The notes below the pieces were generated by a model. That model saw nothing but the letters and a program-made list of their open reading frames with translations, did not search any database and was not told the origin of the DNA. A stretch of DNA of 5,064 nt, taken from positions 1-5,064 of the forward strand of contig JAUVIY010000207.1 in assembly GCA_030592625.1 (NCBI GenBank). The letters run 5' to 3'. The position numbers and the translations under genes are program-made. This document shows positions 1 through 4,682 of the stretch, in pieces. Each line of letters opens with the position of its first letter. Position 1 is the first letter of the stretch. The stretch is from Spirochaeta sp. Its GTDB lineage: Bacteria; Spirochaetota; Spirochaetia; DSM-2461.

Positions 1-2
1 AA

Positions 3-13
3 GAATTGAGAAT
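3..13 (+). repeat. Left arm of inverted repeat enclosing the S23-family gene
   Basis: The 11-mer gaattgagaat is the exact reverse complement of bases 449-459, downstream of the four-helix-bundle gene. It is part of a short tandem (gaattga then gaattg). A second complementary block, tagcga at 19-24, matches tcgcta at 436-441 in the same nested order. A transcript of 1-460 could therefore close into a long interrupted stem with the gene in its loop. The arm lies at the window edge, so it may extend further left. Complementarity is seen directly; a role as an element boundary is inferred. Confidence 0.6.
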
Positions 14-73
14 TGGGATAGCGAGTTCGGTGGATTGAAGCGAAACGCTCTTGTAGGGTGTTATATCTCTTAG

Positions 74-379
74 ATGGATATTACGGATCGGTGTTTCCTA
101 TTTGCTGTGAGGATTGTCCGGTTGTGTCGAGATTTGGAAGACGCAGGAGGTGTATGCCGAACTGTGTCTTGGCAATTGATGCGATCCGGGACATCTGTCG
201 GGGCTAATCTTGAAGAAGCTCAGGGTGGGCAGAGCCGTGCTGATTTCCTTGCGAAGGTGTTTATCTCTCTCAAGGAAGCTCGCGAGACACTCTACTGGTT
301 GAAACTCTTACCGGCAGCAGATCTCATACCTGAGGAATATCTCAAGGACATCACCAGAGAATCCAACGAGCTCATCTAA
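74..379 (+). CDS. Four-helix-bundle protein, S23/23S rRNA intervening-sequence protein (IVP) family
   Basis: This is a 101-residue protein of the S23/IVP four-helix-bundle family (TIGR02436-like). Helix 1 is at about residues 5-22. The family signature RSGTSVGAN is at 37-45, followed by EAQGGQS at 48-54. The long third helix, DFLAKVFISLKEARETLYWL, covers 57-76. Family members were first noticed as ORFs inside intervening sequences of spirochaete 23S rRNA genes. The accessory protein Avd of diversity-generating retroelements has the same fold and is basic and nucleic-acid binding. The biochemical role of stand-alone members is unknown to me. The start is fixed by a TAG stop codon immediately upstream (71-73). 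The ribosome binding site is poor (tagggtg, about 14 bases upstream). The protein ends right after ESNELI, so helix 4 looks roughly 15 residues shorter than in usual members. No rRNA sequence flanks the gene; it sits between inverted repeats instead. Confidence 0.88.
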   Translation: MDITDRCFLFAVRIVRLCRDLEDAGGVCRTVSWQLMRSGTSVGANLEEAQGGQSRADFLAKVFISLKEARETLYWLKLLPAADLIPEEYLKDITRESNELI

Positions 380-384
380 TCAAC

Positions 385-434
385 GAAGAGTCGGATGAAA
401 CTATCTCCGACAAGACGATACCGTCAGACTCTTC
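385..434 (+). other. Foldable non-coding segment after the S23-family gene
   Basis: Starting six bases after the stop codon, the plus strand can form an outer stem gaagagtc (385-392) with gactcttc (427-434), a perfect 8-bp match. It encloses two hairpins: gtcgga (390-395) with tccgac (406-411), and gacg (414-417) with cgtc (422-425). The first hairpin shares three bases with the outer stem, so the full fold would use five outer pairs and form a three-way junction, or the two stems would alternate. The segment is followed by the right arms of the enclosing inverted repeat. The pairings are seen directly; that they form a functional RNA is inferred. There is no T-run after it, so it is not a classical terminator. 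Confidence 0.45.
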
Positions 435-435
435 A

Positions 436-459
436 TCGCTAATTCTTCATTCTCAATTC
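436..459 (-). repeat. Right arms of inverted repeat enclosing the S23-family gene
   Basis: Bases 449-459 (attctcaattc) are the exact reverse complement of 3-13, and 436-441 (tcgcta) of 19-24. Between the two blocks the left side has five bases and the right side seven, which can pair only partly. From memory, GAATTGAGAATT-like sequences often flank S23-family genes in other genomes. That recollection needs a database check. With the left arm it delimits a compact unit of about 460 bp. Confidence 0.6.
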
Positions 460-496
460 ACTAATCGAGTCTACAAGCTCTATCATCATAATAACT

Positions 497-526
497 TGAA
501 AGTGTCGCACCAGTGCGACACTTTCA
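497..526. terminator. Long perfect hairpin between convergent genes, probable bidirectional terminator
   Basis: Bases 497-510 and 513-526 form a perfect 14-bp inverted repeat with a 2-base centre (in practice 13 bp around a 4-base loop). The GC-rich core is gtgtcgcac/gtgcgacac, with outer gaaag/ctttc arms. On the plus strand the core is followed by ctttcatttc, and on the minus strand by ctttcaagttatt, so both sides give a modest U-rich tail. It lies 118 bp after the S23 gene and 53 bp after the stop of the convergent lipoprotein gene, where a shared terminator is expected. The tails are weaker than in canonical terminators, so it could instead be a dispersed palindromic repeat or a protein binding site. 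Confidence 0.55.
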
Positions 527-578
527 TTTCACATTAGCCGCCGATGCCGATTCCGATAATGACAGGTCTCATATATCA

Positions 579-1226
579 CTAAGGAATCACTGTCCAGTCG
601 ATGGGGACATGAATCGTATCAGCCAGGGATTCTATGGCTTGATCCGTATGATACAGCATCGGTGCTTTCCGGCAGACCAATCCGTCGTCGGAACGTATAA
701 AGCGAACGGCATTATGATGTGCAGCTTCCAGGTTGAGGATTCCGCCCTCTTCGGTATCTTCCAGATGAATTTTCCCGTTGCAGAGGCAGAAATACACCGA
801 ATCTGTTTTTTCAACCTTTATGTAGAACACCGTTCCACGGACCGAGGCCGCAACGATAGGGGTTTCCACGAGCCAGGGTTTCCTGCGGGATAACCAGCGG
901 GCTTTGGACTGAACCACAGCCAGTGCTCCATTGTTCAGTTTAAAAGTTTTTTCCGCAGCATTGAGGACAAGCCGGGTGTTTTCCTCGGCATTGAGAACAC
1001 GGTATTCACCGAACTTGATTTCCACAAAGGAATCAGGGCCGGTAACGATAACATCATTGTCTTTCAACTCGAGGCCGATATCCGCAGCCTGACCGTTCAC
1101 AGTGACGATTCCTTCCAGATACTGAATCTCACCTGCCGTCCCGCTGCCGATGGAAAAATCACCGCCTCCGCAGGAAATAAAGGTCAACAGAAAAAGACTC
1201 AATAAAACAGCATTCAGGATTCTCAT
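579..1226 (-). CDS. FecR-domain lipoprotein
   Basis: This is a 215-residue predicted lipoprotein. The N-terminus is a lipoprotein signal: a hydrophobic stretch LLSLFLLTFIS (residues 8-18), then Cys19 followed by a glycine run. The lipobox FISC is loose, as is common in spirochaetes. A FecR-like domain follows, with an N-terminal beta segment (GEIQYLEGIVTVNGQ, from 32) and the hallmark TPIVAASVRGTVFYI at 122-136. The rest (CNGKIHLED and onward) looks like further beta structure, then a C-terminal tail of about 30 residues with no motif I recognise. Classical FecR is an inner-membrane anti-sigma regulator, but lipoproteins carrying only this domain are probably envelope structural or binding proteins, and the ligand is unknown. 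No sigma factor or TonB receptor gene is adjacent. The ATG start is chosen because the signal peptide begins there; its ribosome binding site is weak. The gene is divergent from serS and convergent with the S23-family gene. Confidence 0.85.
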   Translation of the reverse strand: MRILNAVLLSLFLLTFISCGGGDFSIGSGTAGEIQYLEGIVTVNGQAADIGLELKDNDVIVTGPDSFVEIKFGEYRVLNAEENTRLVLNAAEKTFKLNNGALAVVQSKARWLSRRKPWLVETPIVAASVRGTVFYIKVEKTDSVYFCLCNGKIHLEDTEEGGILNLEAAHHNAVRFIRSDDGLVCRKAPMLYHTDQAIESLADTIHVPIDWTVIP

Positions 1227-1237
1227 TGATTCAGCAT

Positions 1238-1251
1238 AACTGAATTCAGTT
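1238..1251. promoter_or_regulatory. 14-bp perfect palindrome in the divergent lipoprotein/serS spacer
   Basis: The sequence aactgaattcagtt is a perfect palindrome centred 19 bp upstream of the lipoprotein start codon and about 83 bp upstream of serS. An imperfect half-copy, ctgaatca on the minus strand (1227-1234), lies between it and the lipoprotein start. The position suits an operator for the lipoprotein promoter, but no clear -35/-10 pair could be assigned with confidence in either direction. A TTGAAA at 1250-1255, overlapping the palindrome edge, is a possible -35 for serS without a convincing -10. A regulatory role is inferred from symmetry and position only. Confidence 0.35.
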
Positions 1252-1327
1252 GAAATCCGCCAGAAGAAAACATAAGCTTTACCGGGTCTTTCCCGGGACC
1301 CTCCGGAACGGCTAAAATAAGCCCGCT

Positions 1328-2605
1328 ATGTTGGATCTTAAATACATCAAAGAAAACGCCGAGGCCGTGAAGGCCAATATCGCCGCCCGATTCATGACCG
1401 CCGATGTCGATGAGGTGATACGCCTCTACGACCGCCGGAACGCCCTCATCACCGAAACCGATGAACTGCGTCGGCGCCGGAACGAGAATGCCAAGTCCAT
1501 GAAAGGCAAGCTCGAACCCGAAGAGCGACAGAAGCTTATCGATGAAGGCAAGGGTCTCAAGGAGGCCATCGCCGCCGGGGAGTCGGAAACCGCCAAGGTA
1601 AAAGAGGCCCTGGAAGAGAAGGCGATCCGCATTCCCAATATGGCGCATCCCGACGTACCGGTGGGCAAGGAAGACAAGAACAACACCGAGATTTCCCGAT
1701 CCGATGAACCGACAAAATTCGATTTCAAACCTAAAGATCATGTAAAACTGGCCGAAAACCTTGATCTGATCGATTTCGAGACCGGCGCCAAGGTATCGGG
1801 AAGCAAATTCTACTTCCTGAAGAACGAAGCGGTTCTGCTGGATCTGGCCCTCACCCGCTACGCCATGGACATCCTGGGCAAACACGGCTTCACCCTTACG
1901 ATTACCCCGGACATCGCCCGGGAAGAAATCGCCGCCGGCATCGGATTCGTGCCCCGGGGGGATGAATCGAACATCTATACTCTGGAAGGCACCGGCACCT
2001 GTCTGGTGGGCACCGCCGAGATAACCCTTGGCGGCTATTATGCCGGTGATATCATCAATCTGGACGACGGCCCTATCCTGATGGCCGGGCTCTCCCACTG
2101 CTTCCGACGGGAAGCAGGTGCGGCAGGTCAATATTCCAAAGGTCTGTACAGGGTCCATCAATTCACCAAAATTGAGATGTTCGTCTACTCAAAAGCCGAG
2201 GATTCCGACGAACTCCTGGTAAAACTCAAGGAAATCGAAGAGGAAATCTTCAATGGACTGGGAATCCCCTTCCGGGTGGTCGACACCTGTACCGGCGACC
2301 TGGGCGCCCCGGCCTACCGCAAGTTTGACCTGGAAGCCTGGATGCCCGGCCGCGGTGAAAGGGGCGACTGGGGGGAAGTGACCAGCGCTTCCAACTGCAC
2401 CGACTATCAGTCCCGCCGCCTGGGCATCCGCTACAGGGAAGACGGCAAAACCCGCCACGTCCACACCCTCAACGGCACCGCCGTCGCCATCTCCCGGGCC
2501 ATTATCGCGGTCCTTGAGAACGGTCAGCGGGAAGATGGGTCGATTGCCGTTCCCGAGGCCCTTGTGCCCTACTGCGGATTCAGCGAGATACCCGCAAAAG
2601 GCTGA
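1328..2605 (+). CDS. serS: Seryl-tRNA synthetase
   Basis: This cytoplasmic class II aminoacyl-tRNA synthetase charges tRNA-Ser (and tRNA-Sec where present) with serine, using ATP. At 425 residues it matches the usual length. Residues 1 to about 105 form the N-terminal domain, with the charged two-helix coiled-coil arm (about 28-100) that grips the tRNA long variable arm. The catalytic core has the TAE serine/ATP-site motif at 229-231, motif 2 at 259-279 (FRREAG through VHQF, with Arg260 and Glu262), and motif 3 ending at GTAVAISRA (383-391, Arg390). The SASNCTDYQSRR segment is at 353-364. The core wording differs from the E. coli enzyme but all key residues are present. The ATG start matches the conserved MLDLKYIKEN opening; no good ribosome binding site precedes it. 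A weak hairpin (gggtc 1284-1288 with gaccc 1297-1301) lies in the leader, but nothing suggests a T-box. The neuB-like gene follows after 57 bp. Confidence 0.97.
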   Translation: MLDLKYIKENAEAVKANIAARFMTADVDEVIRLYDRRNALITETDELRRRRNENAKSMKGKLEPEERQKLIDEGKGLKEAIAAGESETAKVKEALEEKAIRIPNMAHPDVPVGKEDKNNTEISRSDEPTKFDFKPKDHVKLAENLDLIDFETGAKVSGSKFYFLKNEAVLLDLALTRYAMDILGKHGFTLTITPDIAREEIAAGIGFVPRGDESNIYTLEGTGTCLVGTAEITLGGYYAGDIINLDDGPILMAGLSHCFRREAGAAGQYSKGLYRVHQFTKIEMFVYSKAEDSDELLVKLKEIEEEIFNGLGIPFRVVDTCTGDLGAPAYRKFDLEAWMPGRGERGDWGEVTSASNCTDYQSRRLGIRYREDGKTRHVHTLNGTAVAISRAIIAVLENGQREDGSIAVPEALVPYCGFSEIPAKG

Positions 2606-2649
2606 TCCCCGGTTAAACAGTTCCCCGGCCGAGGCAGATCCCCGGCCGA
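2606..2649 (+). repeat. Three short tccccgg repeats between serS and the neuB-like gene
   Basis: The heptamer tccccgg occurs at 2606-2612, 2622-2628 and 2639-2645, about 16-17 bp apart. The last two copies extend to the 10-mer ccccggccga (2623-2632 and 2640-2649). The self-complementary cggccg blocks (2626-2631 and 2643-2648) could pair into a hairpin, but no T-run follows, so this is unlikely to be a terminator of serS. It may be only a product of tandem duplication, or a processing or attenuation site within a serS-neuB transcript. Confidence 0.4.
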
Positions 2650-2651
2650 AT

Positions 2652-2656
2652 GGAGG
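2652..2656 (+). promoter_or_regulatory. Strong ribosome binding site fixing the TTG start of the neuB-like gene
   Basis: The ggagg core lies 6 bases before TTG at 2663-2665. The protein between that TTG and the conserved AEIG motif has no methionine, so the TTG start is well supported. This is the clearest Shine-Dalgarno sequence in the window. Confidence 0.8.
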
Positions 2657-2662
2657 CTTAAC

Positions 2663-3883
2663 TTGTCCTTCGATTTTTCGAGATTGACCTCCTCCCGCCC
2701 CCCGTCTCCGATTGTCGTCGCCGAGATCGGCACGGCTCACGGCGGGAATCTGGCCCGCGGCCTGGAACTCATCGATGCCGCCTCCGATGCCGGGGCCGAC
2801 ATTGCCAAGGTACAGGTGGTCTTCGCCGACGAGATTCTGCCACCCGAGGCCGGACTGGTTCCCCTGCCCGGCGGTGATACGCCTCTTTTCGAGGTGTTCC
2901 GGAAACTCGAACGCCCTGTCGAATTCTACGCCGCCCTGGCCGAACGTGCCGCCGATCGGGGTATCGGATTCCTGGCCAGCCCTTTTGGAGAAAAGAGCGT
3001 CCGCCTCCTGGAAGAAATCGGTGTCGGCGCCTGGAAAGTCGCCTCTCCGGAACTGAATCATGAACCCCTCCTGGAACGGCTGGCCCGGACCGGCCTCCCC
3101 CTCATCCTGTCCACCGGCGTCTCCAGATCGGAGGACATCGAGAGGGCGCTGGAAGTCGTGGCAGGCGCCACCGGCGCCTCCACAGGCGAGGGCGCCCTGT
3201 CCCCCACCGGCGCCTCCCCCCCGGTAACCCTCCTCCACTGCCTTACCAATTACCCCGCCCCGGAGGAGGAGGCCAACCTGCGGCTCATCCCGACCCTGGC
3301 CGCCATGTTCGGCCGTCCGGTCGGTCTCTCAGACCATTCCCTCGACCCGGTCCTCCTCCCGTCTCTGGCCGTGGCTCTGGGTGCCGTGATGGTGGAGAAA
3401 CACATCACCCTGGACCGGGCCGCCGGCGGCCTGGACGACCCGGTGGCCCTTACTCCTGATGCTTTCGCCGGGATGACGGCGGCGATTAAGAGATTCGCCC
3501 TGCCTGCGAGCTCCGATCCGGGCGGGGAACAGCCTCTCCCGATTATTGCTGCAGCTCCGGATTCGGATCATCTGGCCGCCGTAATTAATGAACTGGCGGC
3601 CGAATACGGCCGGGGTCGTGTGGAGGCCTGTCTCGGCGACGGCGTTAAGCGCCTGGCGGCTTCCGAGGAGGCTCACTACGGCCGGACGAATCGATCTCTA
3701 CACGCCGTGGGTGCCCTGAAAGCCGGGACCGTCGTCACCCCGGAAAACAGCGCCCTGCTGCGGACCGAGAAAGTGCTCCGTCCGGGCATCGAGCCCAGAT
3801 TCCGACTTCAGGTTTACGGGCGAGCCCTGGCGCGGGATGTCGCCCCGGGAGACGGCATTACCCTGGACGATCTGGAGAAATGA
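2663..3883 (+). CDS. N-acetylneuraminate/nonulosonate synthase-like protein (NeuB barrel plus SAF domain)
   Basis: Members of this family condense phosphoenolpyruvate with an N-acyl hexosamine to make sialic, legionaminic or pseudaminic acid in the cytoplasm. The NeuB barrel shows AEIGTAHGG (20-28), KVQ (49-51), STGV (150-153), LHCLTNYP (191-198), LSDHS (222-226) and EKHITLD (245-251). His225 and His247 correspond to the metal-binding histidines of characterised NeuB. A C-terminal SAF (antifreeze-like) domain begins near YGRTNRSLHAVGALKAG and runs to the end; its arginine reaches the partner subunit's active site in known dimers. The protein has 406 residues against about 340-350 usually. The excess is a low-complexity Gly/Ala/Ser/Thr/Pro insert at about 168-187 and a stretched linker between barrel and SAF (roughly 280-330). 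The start is TTG with a strong ribosome binding site. Which sugar is made cannot be told from sequence alone, and no CMP-sugar synthetase or epimerase gene is nearby. Family call is firm, substrate unknown. Confidence 0.9.
   Translation: MSFDFSRLTSSRPPSPIVVAEIGTAHGGNLARGLELIDAASDAGADIAKVQVVFADEILPPEAGLVPLPGGDTPLFEVFRKLERPVEFYAALAERAADRGIGFLASPFGEKSVRLLEEIGVGAWKVASPELNHEPLLERLARTGLPLILSTGVSRSEDIERALEVVAGATGASTGEGALSPTGASPPVTLLHCLTNYPAPEEEANLRLIPTLAAMFGRPVGLSDHSLDPVLLPSLAVALGAVMVEKHITLDRAAGGLDDPVALTPDAFAGMTAAIKRFALPASSDPGGEQPLPIIAAAPDSDHLAAVINELAAEYGRGRVEACLGDGVKRLAASEEAHYGRTNRSLHAVGALKAGTVVTPENSALLRTEKVLRPGIEPRFRLQVYGRALARDVAPGDGITLDDLEK
3168..3217 (+). repeat. 14-bp in-frame direct repeat inside the neuB-like gene
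   Basis: The 14-mer ccaccggcgcctcc occurs at 3168-3181 and 3204-3217. The copies are exactly 36 bp apart, so they are in the same reading frame and encode two TGAS segments of a low-complexity insert. The insert falls between the STGV strand/helix and the LHC strand of the barrel, a place where family members normally have only a short loop. A run of seven C at 3216-3222 ends the second copy. It is consistent with a local duplication that kept the frame. Confidence 0.7.
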
Positions 3884-4011
3884 AAGACAAAATATCGTAC
3901 CGGAATGCTTTCACTTTGGTATCGGTTGGTACCATTCTGCCGGCATTCTGATTCATTTCACGGCATTTGTCACACGTTGCATCGGCAGGAAAGAAGGAAT
4001 AAGATTTCCAT

Positions 4012-4626
4012 ATGGCCGACGGATATGTCAAAGGATCCTTTGCAGTCGATCCGTTAAAGAAGTACAGCTATGCCGACTATCTCACCTGGCCGGACGATGA
4101 GCGTTGGGAAATCATCGAAGGTAAAGCCTGGGATATGAGTCCGGCTCCGACAACCAGTCACCAGATTATCGTTGTGGAATTAACAGTTATTTTGGGAAAC
4201 TATCTCAAAGGAAAAAAATGCCGAGTCCTGGTGTCCCCCTTTGATGTCCGACTCCTCGATGAAGAATCCGATTCTGTTGTGCAACCCGATCTATCGGTGA
4301 TTTGCGATCCCTCGAAACTCGATAAACAGGGATGCAAAGGTGCACCGGACATTGTCATCGAGATACTCTCCCCGTCCACGGCATTCAAGGATGAAACCCG
4401 CAAATTCAAGCTCTATGAAAAGCACAAGGTCAGGGAGTACTGGATCATCAATCCTGAAACCTATCACATCATGGTATACGCCCACACCGGCAGCGAATAT
4501 GCCAAACCCGATTACTACCGGAAAAACGATATTCTCAAGAGTCAGGTACTGGAAGACCTCGAGATACCGCTGGCTGAAGTGTTCTCGGAGCTTGAATCTC
4601 TGGAAGAAACTGCAGACCGGAATTAA
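4012..4626 (+). CDS. Uma2 family (DUF820) putative restriction-endonuclease-fold protein
   Basis: This 204-residue protein belongs to the Uma2/DUF820 family (PF05685), which has a PD-(D/E)XK nuclease-like fold. The cellular role of the family is unproven. Visible signatures are YADYLTWPDDERWEIIEGKAWDMSPAP (about 20-46) with His50 after it, QPDLSVICD (91-99, candidate metal ligand Asp93), PDIVIEILSPST (112-123, Glu117), and the basic helix ending RKFKLYEKHKVREYWIINPE (130-149, Lys131/Lys133). The full family length is present and no catalytic position is obviously lost, so it appears intact. The C-terminus is acidic (SELESLEETADRN). The ATG start has an aagga box 13 bases upstream, slightly far. 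The gene is less GC-rich than its neighbours and has no obvious functional tie to them, which fits an accessory gene acquired between the neuB-like and mutase genes. Many genomes carry several scattered paralogues. Confidence 0.9.
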   Translation: MADGYVKGSFAVDPLKKYSYADYLTWPDDERWEIIEGKAWDMSPAPTTSHQIIVVELTVILGNYLKGKKCRVLVSPFDVRLLDEESDSVVQPDLSVICDPSKLDKQGCKGAPDIVIEILSPSTAFKDETRKFKLYEKHKVREYWIINPETYHIMVYAHTGSEYAKPDYYRKNDILKSQVLEDLEIPLAEVFSELESLEETADRN

Positions 4627-4682
4627 CCCACCGATTGCAGCGTACTGCTGTCCATTTCACACGATTCAGATATAGTTCAATC

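Noticed and set aside
513..893. 126-codon open frame on the plus strand
   Set aside because: It starts inside the palindromic hairpin and overlaps the lipoprotein gene on the other strand; the translation shows no family signature.
1256..1327. T-box or other riboswitch in the serS leader
   Set aside because: The leader is about 100 bases, with only a weak 5-bp hairpin and no T-box sequence or terminator/antiterminator pair.
1223..2161. 312-codon open frame on the minus strand
   Set aside because: It lies antisense to serS, which is certain, and its translation has no recognisable domain. Long antisense frames are common opposite GC-rich genes.
3216..3222. C7 run as a phase-variation switch
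   Set aside because: Seven C within a C-rich coding stretch is short for a contingency locus; without strain data it is kept only as a remark under the insert finding.
2189..3238. 349-codon open frame on the minus strand, glycine-rich
   Set aside because: It is antisense to the end of serS and the first half of the neuB-like gene. Its low-complexity Gly-rich translation is what the mirrored codon usage would give.
3837..4100. 87-codon plus-strand frame bridging the neuB-like and Uma2 genes
   Set aside because: It overlaps two well-supported genes in another frame and has no recognisable domain. The 128-bp spacer it crosses holds nothing else convincing beyond two ttggta hexamers and the Uma2 ribosome binding site.
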